Positions 1-11,505 are shown, counted from the stretch's first letter. The stretch is 64,000 nt of DNA from Cognatundibacterium rugosum (GCF_014284365.1 NZ_JACOGG010000002.1:62001-126000), one strand, 5' to 3'. The notes: generated by a model from the letters alone, not told the origin. Numbers and translations: made by a program.

Positions 1-83
1 GTTCCTGCAAGAAATAACCGCAGTGCAACCTTAGCGTCACATCAAGGTGTGATAATAAAAATCCAACAACGATCTCTGCCCCT

Positions 84-1394
84 ATGAAAATCGCTGTCAT
101 CGGCTCCGGCATCTCCGGCTTGTCTTGCGCCTACGAATTGTCCAAGGTAAAACTTGCGGTTACCCCTGAGGTGAGCTTGTTTGAGGCCAACGATTACTTT
201 GGTGGGCATACCCATACTGTTGACGTCAGTCTGGAAGGCAACACCTTCGGTGTCGATACCGGCTTCCTGGTGTTCAATCACAAAACCTATCCCAATCTGG
301 TGCGGCTGTTTCAGGATTTACAGATAGAGACCGTAACGACCGATATGTCGTTCTCAGTCAAAATGCCGCAAGGCGGACGTTTGCTGGAGTGGGCTGGTGC
401 CAATCTGGATACCGTATTCGCACAACGCAGAAATCTGTTCAATCCCGACTTTCTGCGCATGCTGCGCGATATTCTGCGTTTCAACAAACAGACTACCGCA
501 CTTGCCCTGTCCGCCAGCCAGCAGGAATTCCACACACCCTTGGGCCAGTTCCTTGATCAGCATCGTTACAGCGACGGATTCCGACACGGGTATTTGCTGC
601 CGATGGCGGCCTGCATCTGGTCCTGTCCCACCGAAACCATGATGGCGTTTCCGCTGTCGTCCTTTGTCAATTTCTGCCATAACCACGGCTTGCTGCAAGT
701 CAATAACAGGCCACAATGGCAAACCGTCAAAGGCGGTGCGCGCCAGTATGTAGAGAAAATGCTGCCTGTAATCAGTCACTGCCATCTGAAAACGCCGGTC
801 CACGCCGTGTATCAACATGCGCAGCGCAGCTGGATCGTCGAATCAACCCGCGGTATAGAAAGCTTTGATCAGGTTGTATTCGCCTGCCACAGCGACCAGA
901 CCCTGGCCTTGCTGAAAGATGCCAGCGGCGCAGAGCGTAGTGTCTTGTCCGCCGTCGCTTATCAGCCAAATCACGCGGTACTGCATACCGATGCGAGCTT
1001 CCTGCCGACGCGTCGCAAAGCCTGGTCGGCCTGGAATTATGAGAGCGAAAATGGGGATGAGCCACGTGTCTGCGTGCATTACCTGATCAATCAATTGCAA
1101 CCGCTGCCATGTCAGACACCGGTGATCGTGACGCTCAATCCAATTCGTGAACCAGCGGCTGATAAAGTGCTGGCGCGCTATGACTATGCGCATCCGGTAT
1201 TTGACAGCAAAGCCGTTGCTGCGCAACAGGCACTGACACAGATACAAGGCCAGCGACAAGCCTGGTTTGCCGGTGCCTGGACCGGTTATGGCTTCCATGA
1301 AGATGGCTTGAAATCGGGACTGTTTGTGGCGAAAAATATCCTGGCGCGTGCCGGTTCTTCCGACACTGGCGACACGTGGTCAGCCGCTGCCTGA
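84..1394 (+). CDS. FAD-dependent amine-oxidase-like oxidoreductase of the CFA cluster
   Basis: A 436-residue flavoprotein of the NAD(P)/FAD-binding amine oxidase type. The N-terminus holds the dinucleotide-binding signature GSGISG at residues 7-12, followed by an acidic residue at the end of strand two (LFEAND, about 32-37). A second FAD motif lies near the C-terminus (WFAGAWTGYGFHEDG). No signal peptide, so cytoplasmic. It is first in a run of seven genes with overlapping ends. Homologues sit next to DUF1365 and cyclopropane-fatty-acid-synthase-like methyltransferases in light- and singlet-oxygen-responsive regulons, and this protein is thought to act on unsaturated or methylated lipid chains. 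The substrate is not proven by sequence. I see no good Shine-Dalgarno before this ATG; the upstream 83 bases are A+T-rich and may hold the promoter. Confidence 0.85.
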   Translation: MKIAVIGSGISGLSCAYELSKVKLAVTPEVSLFEANDYFGGHTHTVDVSLEGNTFGVDTGFLVFNHKTYPNLVRLFQDLQIETVTTDMSFSVKMPQGGRLLEWAGANLDTVFAQRRNLFNPDFLRMLRDILRFNKQTTALALSASQQEFHTPLGQFLDQHRYSDGFRHGYLLPMAACIWSCPTETMMAFPLSSFVNFCHNHGLLQVNNRPQWQTVKGGARQYVEKMLPVISHCHLKTPVHAVYQHAQRSWIVESTRGIESFDQVVFACHSDQTLALLKDASGAERSVLSAVAYQPNHAVLHTDASFLPTRRKAWSAWNYESENGDEPRVCVHYLINQLQPLPCQTPVIVTLNPIREPAADKVLARYDYAHPVFDSKAVAAQQALTQIQGQRQAWFAGAWTGYGFHEDGLKSGLFVAKNILARAGSSDTGDTWSAAA

Positions 1395-1402
1395 GTCTGA
1401 CT

Positions 1403-2242
1403 ATGGATACCGCTCACACGACAGCCCACCACAGCGTGCGTCAGATAGAACTGTGCCGCGGTGTCGTGATCCATCAGCGCTTGCGTCCTGCTGTGCATGC
1501 CTTCCGTTATGGCGTGTTTTTTCTGCGCATACCGTTGCAAAATCTGGAACAACAGAGCACAGACGCCGGTTGTCGCCTGTTCTCACTCAATCGCTGGAAT
1601 TGCCTGTCGTTTTACAACCGTGACCACGGCGATGGTCAGGGCGCCTTGCTGACCTGGGCGCAGCAGATACTGCATGCGCATGGCGTGCATGATGCCGATG
1701 GCGATATCGTGCTGCAATGCTTTCCACGTGTATTTGGTTATGTGTTTAATCCGGTTTCTTTTTGGTTTTGCTACCGTCGGGACGGTGCACTGCGTGCGAT
1801 TCTGTGCGAGGTGAATAACACCTTCGGTGAAAAGCATGTGTATTTACTGGCCCAGGATGCAGCGCTGACAAATGGCCAGGAATATCAGGCAGAGAAAATT
1901 TTCCATGTGTCGCCGTTCTGCGAAGTACAGGGGCGTTACCGTTTTCGCTTCCTGCATCGTCACCCAACGCAGCACACACAGCATGCAGATAGCGTACCGG
2001 CCGCAGCGCGCTATCTGGCGAAAATCGATTACGACGATGCAGCCGGTCCGCTATTACTCACCAGCGTATCCGGACAGGCCGGGCAACTCAGTGACCGTTG
2101 CATCGCCTTTGTCATGCTGCGCTATCCGCTGATGACTTTAGCCGTCATGTGGCGTATCCACTGGCAGGCTTTGCGTCTGTGGATCAAGCGTGTTCCTTTT
2201 TTTACTAAACCCAGCCCACCCCAACAAGAGGTCAGCCGATGA
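1403..2242 (+). CDS. DUF1365 family protein
   Basis: Protein of about 279 residues of the DUF1365 family, whose members almost always lie between a flavin oxidoreductase and a cyclopropane-fatty-acyl-phospholipid synthase-like gene, as here. Typical motifs are visible: HQRLRPAVHAFRYGVFFL at the N-terminus, then FGYVFNPVSFWFCY and EVNNTFGEKHVYLL in the middle. The biochemical role is unknown; the context points to modification of membrane fatty acids. An in-frame GTG at 1376 would add nine residues and overlap the preceding gene by 19 bases; I prefer ATG 1403 because family members start just before the conserved region, but neither has a clear ribosome site. The stop overlaps the next start as ATGA, which implies translational coupling. 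Confidence 0.85.
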   Translation: MDTAHTTAHHSVRQIELCRGVVIHQRLRPAVHAFRYGVFFLRIPLQNLEQQSTDAGCRLFSLNRWNCLSFYNRDHGDGQGALLTWAQQILHAHGVHDADGDIVLQCFPRVFGYVFNPVSFWFCYRRDGALRAILCEVNNTFGEKHVYLLAQDAALTNGQEYQAEKIFHVSPFCEVQGRYRFRFLHRHPTQHTQHADSVPAAARYLAKIDYDDAAGPLLLTSVSGQAGQLSDRCIAFVMLRYPLMTLAVMWRIHWQALRLWIKRVPFFTKPSPPQQEVSR

Positions 2243-3483
2243 GCAGTCTACACCCCACCCTGTCCAGCGCAAACCATGCCATCGCCCATCTGGATACCAG
2301 CTGTTTTCCGGCTGAAATGCGTATCGTACTGAGTCTGCTGAGCAAACTGGAGCATGGCAGCCTGACCCTACATTTTCCCGATGGACAAAGTGCCTGCTTT
2401 GGACGTGCTGATGATGGCAATCGTCATGTGCATTTATATATGCATGACTGGCAGATGATACGTTCTGTGCTGAAGTCGGGCGATATCGGCTTCGCTGAAA
2501 GCTTTATTGCGGGGCACTGGAACAGTCCCAATCTGGTCGGATTGATCGAGCTGATCACGCGTAACCGCGCACAGCTGGAATCGGTGATTTACGGCACCTG
2601 GTGGGGCAGCCTGCTGTATCGTATCAAGCATCTGTTCAACCGCAATTCACGTACCGGCAGCAAGAAAAACATCCATGCCCATTACGATATAGGGAATGAT
2701 TTTTACCGGCTGTGGCTGGATCCGTCCATGACCTATTCCAGCGCCTTGTTCGATGGTGATCAGGTCGGCAATCTGCATGATGCACAACTCACAAAATACC
2801 GCCGTATCCTGAATCAGTTGCAATTGCCCGATTCCGCCAAGGTATTAGAAATCGGCTGTGGCTGGGGCGGTTTTGCTGAGATGGCGACGCGTGAAGCCGG
2901 TGCCCACGTGACCGGGCTCACGCTCTCTACCGAGCAATTGCATTTCGCGCGCGAGCGACTGCAGCGTGCCGGACTGCATGCGCAAAGCGATTTGCAAATA
3001 CTCGATTACCGCGATGCGCGCGGCGAGTTCGATGCGATCGCCTCGATAGAAATGTTTGAAGCGGTGGGCGAACAATACTGGCCTTCGTATTTCGCCTGCT
3101 TACAACGCAACCTGAAACGTGGCGGCCGCGCCTGCATACAAAGCATTACGATTGCAGACGATTTATTTGCGCGGTACCGCAGCGGCACTGACTTCATCCA
3201 GCAATATATTTTCCCGGGCGGCATGCTACCTTCCATCGCACGCTTCCATGCGCTGGCTAAGGAATATGGTCTGGAGGTAGAAGACACGTTTACCTTCGGG
3301 CTGGATTACGCCAGAACCTTACAGGAATGGCGACTGGCCTTCCTTGAAAAATTGCCGGAAATCCGGGCTCAGGGTTTTGATCAGGCTTTCCTGCGCACCT
3401 GGGAATTTTATCTGGTCTATTGCGAAGCCGGATTCCGCGCCGGGAATATCGATGTCGCTCAATTCACGCTGCGCAAACGATGA
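2239..3483 (+). CDS. Cyclopropane-fatty-acyl-phospholipid synthase-like SAM methyltransferase
   Basis: 414-residue class I methyltransferase of the cyclopropane/mycolic-acid synthase family. The SAM-binding motif VLEIGCGWGGFAEMA lies near residues 201-215, and HAHYDIGNDFYRLWLDPSMTYS, typical of the family, precedes it. Family members transfer a methyl or methylene group from S-adenosylmethionine to the double bond of an unsaturated phospholipid acyl chain at the inner membrane face. In this gene context the product may be a branched or furan-precursor fatty acid rather than a cyclopropane ring, because the neighbouring flavin oxidoreductase and DUF1365 protein are the usual partners in such pathways; that is inference. 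Start and stop both overlap the neighbouring genes by four bases, so it is translationally coupled on both sides. Confidence 0.92.
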   Translation: MSSLHPTLSSANHAIAHLDTSCFPAEMRIVLSLLSKLEHGSLTLHFPDGQSACFGRADDGNRHVHLYMHDWQMIRSVLKSGDIGFAESFIAGHWNSPNLVGLIELITRNRAQLESVIYGTWWGSLLYRIKHLFNRNSRTGSKKNIHAHYDIGNDFYRLWLDPSMTYSSALFDGDQVGNLHDAQLTKYRRILNQLQLPDSAKVLEIGCGWGGFAEMATREAGAHVTGLTLSTEQLHFARERLQRAGLHAQSDLQILDYRDARGEFDAIASIEMFEAVGEQYWPSYFACLQRNLKRGGRACIQSITIADDLFARYRSGTDFIQQYIFPGGMLPSIARFHALAKEYGLEVEDTFTFGLDYARTLQEWRLAFLEKLPEIRAQGFDQAFLRTWEFYLVYCEAGFRAGNIDVAQFTLRKR

Positions 3484-4136
3484 AACCGCAAGCCATCCAA
3501 GCACATCGACCCGCCTCGCAGCTACGCTGGCTGCAGACCGGATTACTGCTGCTTAGCTGCTTCAGTCCGCTGCATGCCAGCAGCCAGACTCAAGCTCAGA
3601 TCCAGGCGCAATCTCCAGCGCAGACCCAGAGCGAAAGCGCGGCGCCCCATATCCAGCAAGAGTTGGGCAAGGCGCGTCTGTCCGGCAGCGGTGGCTACCG
3701 CTGGTTTGGGCTGGCGATTTACCAGGCCAGCCTGTGGACTGGCCCGGAAGGCTGGCGTCCCGACCTGAAACGCTATGCGCTGGATTTGCGCTATGCGCGC
3801 AGTCTGGTCGGTAAAAAGATTGCGCAGGCCAGTCAGGATGAAATGGAAAAACTGCAGGTCGGCACGCCGGAAAAACGGCAGCAATGGCTGGCCACGATGC
3901 AGCAGATTTTCCCAGACGTGAAAGAAGGCACACATATCACCGGCATCTATGATGGCGCCAGTGGCGCTCGCTTTTACCTGGACGGAAAACTGCTCGCTGA
4001 AGTCAAAGATGCCGACTTTGCACAGGCTTTTTTTGCGATCTGGCTGCATCCGAATACCTCGGCACCGGCCTTACGCAAGCAATTGCTGGCTGGTTCCGGT
4101 AACAGCGCCGGGTACAGCACGGGCACTGCGCCCTGA
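3480..4136 (+). CDS. Chalcone isomerase-like family protein, exported
   Basis: 218-residue protein of the bacterial chalcone-isomerase-like family (CHI fold). The N-terminus has a hydrophobic stretch (LRWLQTGLLLLSCFSPLHASS) that looks like a signal peptide, then a Gln/Ala-rich linker, then the family core with GYRWFGLAIYQASLWTG and LDLRYARSLVGKKIAQASQDEM. Bacterial members are not known flavonoid enzymes; eukaryotic relatives bind fatty acids, which fits its place in a lipid-modification operon. The start at 3480 is chosen because it overlaps the upstream stop as ATGA; a longer reading from 3420 would run deep into the methyltransferase gene. Confidence 0.82.
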   Translation: MKPQAIQAHRPASQLRWLQTGLLLLSCFSPLHASSQTQAQIQAQSPAQTQSESAAPHIQQELGKARLSGSGGYRWFGLAIYQASLWTGPEGWRPDLKRYALDLRYARSLVGKKIAQASQDEMEKLQVGTPEKRQQWLATMQQIFPDVKEGTHITGIYDGASGARFYLDGKLLAEVKDADFAQAFFAIWLHPNTSAPALRKQLLAGSGNSAGYSTGTAP

Positions 4137-4174
4137 GTCTGAACGCTCTTATTGATTAGCTGAAGGAAACGCAC

Positions 4175-4753
4175 ATGAAAACACGTCTGCAACGCACCTG
4201 GGCGCTGTCCGGCCTGAAACTGGCTGGCGCGCTGACGCTGGCTGCATTGCTGAGCTCCTGCGCCAGCACCTATGATTCTGCGCTATATGCAAAGGAACAG
4301 CCAGTGCTGGAATTGCAGCGCTATTTCAATGGCAAGCTGGATGCCTGGGGCATGTTTCAAAACCGTTCAGGCGAAATCGTGAAACGCTTTACGGTTGTGA
4401 TGCAATGCGACTGGCAAGGCGATACCGGCACCCTGCATGAAGACTTCAGTTATTCCGATGGCAGCAAACAAACCCGTATCTGGACGCTGAAAAAAACCGC
4501 ACCTGGACGCTTCACGGGTACTGCGCCTGACGTCGTGGGTGAAGCACAAGGCATCGTGTCCGGGAACACGCTGCACTGGAATTATGTGCTGGCCTTGCCG
4601 GTGGATGGACGCATTATCAACGTCGACTTTGATGACCTGATGGTACAGATGGACGACAAAGTGATGCTGAACCGCGCACAAATGCGTAAGTTCGGTGTGC
4701 ATCTGGGCACAGTCACTCTGTCCTTCACTAAACGCGATGGACCAAGGCCATGA
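4175..4753 (+). CDS. DUF3833 family lipoprotein
   Basis: 192-residue predicted lipoprotein of the DUF3833 family. The signal peptide ends in the lipobox LLSSC (cysteine near residue 26). The rest is a compact beta-rich domain with LQRYFNGKLDAWGMFQNRSGEIVKRFTV, typical of the family. Function is unknown; it recurs in the same lipid cluster as the methyltransferase and SDR genes. A good ribosome site (GAAGGAA) lies just upstream of the ATG. Its stop overlaps the next start by four bases. Confidence 0.82.
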   Translation: MKTRLQRTWALSGLKLAGALTLAALLSSCASTYDSALYAKEQPVLELQRYFNGKLDAWGMFQNRSGEIVKRFTVVMQCDWQGDTGTLHEDFSYSDGSKQTRIWTLKKTAPGRFTGTAPDVVGEAQGIVSGNTLHWNYVLALPVDGRIINVDFDDLMVQMDDKVMLNRAQMRKFGVHLGTVTLSFTKRDGPRP

Positions 4754-5517
4754 ACCCGCCTATCCATAACTGGCAAGGAAAACGCATCTGGATTATCGGT
4801 GCCTCAACCGGTATCGGTGCAGAGACCGCACGCCTGTTGCTGCAGCGTGGCGCACGGGTCGCCGTATCTGCACGTAACGAAGCTGCGTTGCGACAGCTGG
4901 CAGCACCATTTGGCGCCGCCTGCGTAGCCGCGCTGGACATCACCGATGCAGTCAGTGTCAGCGCGGTACATGCGCGTCTTATGCAACAATGGCAGGGCAT
5001 CGATCTGGTGCTGGTCGTGGCCGGTGCCTACAACGAAATGCGCGCAGACAGTTTCGACCTGGATGCGGCCAACCGCATCCTCGATATCAATATTCGCGGG
5101 GTTTATCATTGCCTCGATGTGGTGCTGCCTGAGCTGCTCAGGCAGCAATCAGGTGGCATAGGCATCGTCGGCTCTGTCGCTGGATTGTCTGGCCTGCCCA
5201 AGGCGCTCGCTTATGGTCCGAGCAAGGCGGCAGTGATCAATTTATGTGAATCCCTGTTTTTGGATTTGCGTCCCAAAAATATTGCGGTGTATATGATTAA
5301 TCCGGGTTTTGTCGATACCCCGCTCACGGCCGATAACGACTTTGCCATGCCTGCACTAATGACCGCCAATCAGGCGGCCAGTGCGATTGTGCAAGGTATG
5401 GAACGCGGTGACTTTCATATCCATTTTCCGCATCGTTTCACCAACTGGTTGCGGCTGGCGCGTCTGCTGCCGTATCGTAGTTACTTTTATCTGGTGCATA
5501 AAGTCACAGGACTTTAA
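4750..5517 (+). CDS. Short-chain dehydrogenase/reductase (SDR)
   Basis: 255-residue classical SDR. The nucleotide-binding motif GASTGIG is at residues 16-22 and the catalytic YxxxK is seen in LAYGPSKAAV, with the serine in the preceding GSVAGLSG stretch. The Rossmann fold and lack of a signal sequence put it in the cytoplasm. SDR genes are regular members of this lipid cluster, where they could reduce or oxidise a carbonyl or hydroxyl on a modified acyl chain. Cofactor preference is not certain: an Arg follows the second strand (VSARN), which leans toward NADP. The start overlaps the preceding stop as ATGA. Confidence 0.88.
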   Translation: MNPPIHNWQGKRIWIIGASTGIGAETARLLLQRGARVAVSARNEAALRQLAAPFGAACVAALDITDAVSVSAVHARLMQQWQGIDLVLVVAGAYNEMRADSFDLDAANRILDINIRGVYHCLDVVLPELLRQQSGGIGIVGSVAGLSGLPKALAYGPSKAAVINLCESLFLDLRPKNIAVYMINPGFVDTPLTADNDFAMPALMTANQAASAIVQGMERGDFHIHFPHRFTNWLRLARLLPYRSYFYLVHKVTGL

Positions 5518-5582
5518 GCAATACGCAGATCTGAGCGCAGCGACCGTTTGCGTCTTAGCTGTCATTTTTCCCGGAGTAGCGC

Positions 5583-6014
5583 ATGTCTTATCAGACCAGT
5601 CTGCATAACCTGGTACAGTTCTTTGAACACATCAGTCCTGTTACGGTCAGTCAGCTCGCCGTGATTTACAGTACGGATGCAAGTTTTAAAGATCCCTTCA
5701 ATGAAGTGCGCGGCCTGCCCGCCATTACGCGCATTTTTGAGCACATGTTTGTACAGGTTGATCAGCCGCGTTTTAAAGTCACCAATACGGTATTACAGGA
5801 CAATACGGCGTTTTTATGTTGGGAATTCTATTTCCGCATGAAGCGTTTTGACCGCAGCGAACAATGCATACGCGGTGCCACCCACGTACGCTTCAATGCG
5901 CAGGGGCAGGTTGAAATGCATCGCGATTACTGGGATGCTGCCGAAGAATTGTATGAAAAATTGCCTGTTCTGGGCGGACTCATGCGCCTGCTGAAAAAGG
6001 CAGCGAATCAGTAA
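5583..6014 (+). CDS. NTF2-like (SnoaL-type) protein
   Basis: 143-residue single-domain protein with the cone-shaped NTF2/SnoaL fold. The signature is an N-terminal helix, then YSTDASFKDPFNEVRGLPAITRIFEHMF, then a run of strands ending in GQVEMHRDYWDAAEELYEKLPVLGGLMR. Such folds bind small hydrophobic ligands and sometimes catalyse isomerisation or dehydration. It closes the lipid-modification cluster, 65 bases after the SDR, and has its own ribosome site (CCGGAG). Its precise role is unknown. Confidence 0.82.
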   Translation: MSYQTSLHNLVQFFEHISPVTVSQLAVIYSTDASFKDPFNEVRGLPAITRIFEHMFVQVDQPRFKVTNTVLQDNTAFLCWEFYFRMKRFDRSEQCIRGATHVRFNAQGQVEMHRDYWDAAEELYEKLPVLGGLMRLLKKAANQ

Positions 6015-6202
6015 ATCCCTGTGCTGACATTGTCTGTGTTCAGCCTGAGTTGAAAATCTTGCATGTATCAGCGATTGCAATTCTGAGTCAGCCTCGTTAT
6101 GCTGCTTTGCAAATACAACACTGCGCAAGGCACACCTAAGGCTGCATACGCTGCTGGCAGTCTGCCTTTCCAAGCGCAGCCATCCCAACCAGGAGACATG
6201 CA

Positions 6203-7504
6203 ATGGCAATCAGCAGTACCCCGCAGGCCGCACGGCCACTGAACCGGCAGGACATGAAAACGCTGGCATTAGCCGCACTGGGCGGCGCGCTGGAGTTTTA
6301 CGACTTCATTATTTTCGTCTTTTTTACTGTCGTCATTGGCAAGCTGTTCTTCCCACCTGATATGCCGGACTGGTTACGTCAGTTCCAGACTTTCGGAATT
6401 TTTGCGGCCGGTTATCTGGCACGTCCGCTGGGCGGTATCATCATGGCCCACTTCGGAGATTTGCTGGGACGCAAAAAGATGTTCACCCTGAGTATCATTC
6501 TGATGGCCTTACCCACCTTTGCCATGGGTTTGTTGCCGACTTATGCGACGATCGGTATTGCAGCGCCGCTGGCTTTGCTGGCTTTGCGTATTCTGCAAGG
6601 TGCTGCAATCGGTGGCGAAGTACCGGGTGCCTGGGTGTTTGTGGCCGAACATGTGCCGCGCCAGCATACCGGTTATGCCTGCGGTACCCTGACTGCCGGA
6701 CTGACGGCCGGTATTTTGCTGGGCTCGATCGTGGCAACGCTGATTAATACCAGCTACAGCCCGGCTGAAATCGAAGCCTGGGCCTGGCGTATTCCTTTCA
6801 TCGTCGGCGGTGTGTTTGGCTTTATCGCGATGTACCTGCGCCGCTGGCTGCATGAAACACCAGTATTCAAAGAACTGCAGGAGAAAAAAGCGCTGGCCGC
6901 AGAATTCCCGCTCAAAACCGTACTCAGGGATCATAAAAGCGCCGTCGTCTTATCGATGTTGCTGACCTGGCTGTTATCGGCCGCGATAGTGGTGGTGATA
7001 CTGATGACGCCGACCTATTTGCAAAAGCAGCTGGGGCTGGCACCGGCCGTGACTTTGCAGGCGAATTCGCTGGCTACCATTGCACTCACACTGGGTTGCA
7101 TATTGGCGGGACGACTGATCGATAAAATTGGTGGCGGCTGGACTTTTATTCTGGGCAGCAGTTTGCTTGGCACGGTGATTTACTATTTCTACAGCACGGT
7201 ATTGCAAGACCCTTCCACACTGTACGGTGCTTACGCACTGGCTGGTTTTTCAGTTGGTCTGGTTGGCGCGGTACCCTATGTGATGGTCAATGCTTTTCCG
7301 GCCACCGTACGTTTTACCGGCCTGTCGTTTTCGTATAACGTGGCCTATGCCATCTTCGGTGGGCTGACGCCGATGATGGTCTCGCTGTGGCTGAAAACCG
7401 AGAAATTTGCTCCGGCTTATTATGTATGCAGCCTGAGCGTACTGGGTTTCCTGATCGGTGTATATCTGCTGATACACGATAAAAAAGCAGCCGCTAGTGC
7501 ATGA
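6203..7504 (+). CDS. MFS transporter, metabolite:H+ symporter (MHS) family
   Basis: 433-residue inner-membrane transporter with about twelve membrane segments. The N-terminus ALGGALEFYDFIIFVFF and the loop FGDLLGRKKMFTLSIILMALPTFAMG are hallmarks of the MHS group (relatives: ProP, citrate, shikimate and dicarboxylate carriers). It should import an organic acid or compatible solute with protons; the substrate cannot be read from sequence. A strong ribosome site (AGGAG) lies before ATG 6203. It is separated by about 190 bases from the lipid cluster, so probably a separate unit, and is followed by a strong hairpin terminator. Confidence 0.9.
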   Translation: MAISSTPQAARPLNRQDMKTLALAALGGALEFYDFIIFVFFTVVIGKLFFPPDMPDWLRQFQTFGIFAAGYLARPLGGIIMAHFGDLLGRKKMFTLSIILMALPTFAMGLLPTYATIGIAAPLALLALRILQGAAIGGEVPGAWVFVAEHVPRQHTGYACGTLTAGLTAGILLGSIVATLINTSYSPAEIEAWAWRIPFIVGGVFGFIAMYLRRWLHETPVFKELQEKKALAAEFPLKTVLRDHKSAVVLSMLLTWLLSAAIVVVILMTPTYLQKQLGLAPAVTLQANSLATIALTLGCILAGRLIDKIGGGWTFILGSSLLGTVIYYFYSTVLQDPSTLYGAYALAGFSVGLVGAVPYVMVNAFPATVRFTGLSFSYNVAYAIFGGLTPMMVSLWLKTEKFAPAYYVCSLSVLGFLIGVYLLIHDKKAAASA

Positions 7505-7543
7505 GTCAAAGCACGCAGTCAGGGCAACAAAAGTCCGTTATAA

Positions 7544-7575
7544 AAACAAGGGAGCGCTATTGCGCTCCCTTGTTT
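7544..7575. terminator. Bidirectional Rho-independent terminator between MFS transporter and fadH
   Basis: Perfect 14-bp stem, AAACAAGGGAGCGC at 7544-7557 with its complement at 7562-7575 and a TATT loop. It lies between convergent genes, with A-rich sequence on the left and T-rich on the right, so it can serve both strands. Confidence 0.9.
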
Positions 7576-7607
7576 GTTACCGGTTTCGCTGAAGATGGAT
7601 ACTGGAC

Positions 7608-9931
<2,324 letters not shown>

Positions 9932-10468
9932 ATGTCATTACAACACGCCCTGCTGACCTCAATCATAGAAAAGCCCTGCTCTGGCTACGAGCTGGCGCGG
10001 CGCTTTGACAAGTCGATAGGCTATTTCTGGCATGCCACCCATCAGCAAATTTATCGGGAACTGGCGCGGATGGAGCAGCAGGGCTGGGTCTCGTCCAGCG
10101 AAGTCGAAGGTGGCCGCTCCGGTAAAAAGCAATTTGATGTACTGCCAGCCGGGCGCGCTGAATTACAACGCTGGGCTGCCGAAAGCAGTGCGCCGCTGCG
10201 CCTGCGGGATGAACTAATGCTGAAACTCAGGGCGGATGCGGCGATAGGACCGCTGGGCATGGTGGAAGAGCTGGAAAAACGACTGCAATTGCATGAGCAG
10301 GAATTAGCTACCTACCGCGCTATTGAGCAGCGCGATTTTAGTAGCTCCAACGCCGGACGCGAAGCACAGATTCATTATCTGATATTGAAAGCCGGTATCG
10401 CCTATGAAGAAGGCCGCATCACCTGGACTAAAGAGGCTTTACAGACTTTGCGGCAGCTTGCAATTTAA
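9932..10468 (+). CDS. PadR family transcriptional regulator
   Basis: 178-residue regulator with the PadR winged helix at the N-terminus (ALLTSIIEKPCSGYELARRFDKSIGYFWHATHQQIYRELARMEQQGWV) and the Vir-type C-terminal dimerisation helices (LQLHEQELATYRAIEQRDF). PadR proteins sense small aromatic or acyl ligands and repress adjacent genes. It is divergent from fadH and has a palindromic operator in its promoter, so it probably controls itself and perhaps fadH. It ends only 13 bases from the convergent binding-protein gene, with no terminator visible between them. Confidence 0.9.
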   Translation: MSLQHALLTSIIEKPCSGYELARRFDKSIGYFWHATHQQIYRELARMEQQGWVSSSEVEGGRSGKKQFDVLPAGRAELQRWAAESSAPLRLRDELMLKLRADAAIGPLGMVEELEKRLQLHEQELATYRAIEQRDFSSSNAGREAQIHYLILKAGIAYEEGRITWTKEALQTLRQLAI

Positions 10469-10481
10469 ATATTCGCAGGCG

Positions 10482-11294
10482 CTAATAAAACTTCGCCATG
10501 ATTTTTGGCAGCTCGCCATTGTCGGTACCGCGCCGTATTACTTCATTGAGTTTGGCCAACTCATTCTGATACTTACCCTGGGCAACGGCAAAATGTACCG
10601 TATCGTAAAACACTGGCTTTTGCGACACATGAAAACGCTTCCCCTTCAATTCCGGATCGTTAAAACTGGGCAGCAGTTTGTTGTTCAGGTAATCCTCGAC
10701 CTGCGCCGCGGTAGTTAGCTGACGGACAGGCCACAGCATCAGATCACTGCGTTTATTCATGAGTTTTTTGAAGCGCGCACCAGAGGATGCAGAATCTTCC
10801 TGTACGGTAAAAACCACATTCCTGGCTTTTTCAAAATCCATCCCGTGACTGAAACCCCGGCCTATACCCACCGTTTTCCCCCGTAAGTCTTCCAACGTAC
10901 GAAAATTCTGACGTGGCTCGCCATAAGTGACAGCCCAGATCTTTTCACTCACGATAGGCTGGGAAAACTGAAAATACTTTAGCCGTTCCGGTGATTTAGA
11001 CAATCCAAATACGATGCCCTCACCATTACGTCCTAACATCTGCGCGCGGTTCCAGGGCAGCATGCGCCAGTCAAAACGCAAGCCCGATTCGCGCTCAAAA
11101 TAGATGAGAATTTTTTCCAGGTCTTTATCGATGGGTAACTGCCTTCCATGGATATCCAGATTTTCCTGTAAAAACAATGGCACCGTCTGAACTTGCGCGC
11201 GCGCAGTGCTGCTACCTGATAACAGGACAAACAGCCCTATAAACGCCGGCAACAGAATTGGGCCCAATAAGCGCGGTATCAGTCTGATTTTCAT
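10482..11294 (-). CDS. Periplasmic substrate-binding-like protein (SBP_bac_3 type)
   Basis: 270-residue protein with an N-terminal signal peptide (LLGPILLPAFIGLFVLLSGSSTARAQ). The body resembles periplasmic amino-acid-binding domains: LIYFERESGLRFDWRMLPWNRAQMLGRNGEGIVFGLSKSPER and DLRGKTVGIGRGFSHG. There is no permease or ATPase gene nearby, so it may be an orphan sensor-type binding protein, as is common in this bacterial group. The ligand is unknown. No strong ribosome site is seen before the ATG. Confidence 0.75.
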   Translation of the reverse strand: MKIRLIPRLLGPILLPAFIGLFVLLSGSSTARAQVQTVPLFLQENLDIHGRQLPIDKDLEKILIYFERESGLRFDWRMLPWNRAQMLGRNGEGIVFGLSKSPERLKYFQFSQPIVSEKIWAVTYGEPRQNFRTLEDLRGKTVGIGRGFSHGMDFEKARNVVFTVQEDSASSGARFKKLMNKRSDLMLWPVRQLTTAAQVEDYLNNKLLPSFNDPELKGKRFHVSQKPVFYDTVHFAVAQGKYQNELAKLNEVIRRGTDNGELPKIMAKFY

Positions 11295-11471
11295 TGTTCA
11301 TCTAGGGTGTTGATTAAGCCAGGGTATATCGCAATGCCTGAGTCGCGCCATACTGAGAGTGAAAATACCTTATTTATGCAGATTTACCAAATCTCATGCA
11401 AGTCCCGCACCAAGCGTGAGTGATGTACCACAGCCGGTGTACAGAACACGGGTTTCTGCAGTGAAGTCCGA

Positions 11472-11477
11472 TACAAT
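11472..11477 (+). promoter_or_regulatory. Candidate -10 element for the ECF sigma factor gene
   Basis: TACAAT hexamer 28 bases before ATG 11506. No convincing -35 box is seen. Its place supports the shorter start of the sigma factor gene, since a start at 11359 would put this element inside the coding region. Confidence 0.4.
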
Positions 11478-11505
11478 AACTAATTTATCAATCAGCCTAC
11501 ATGCT

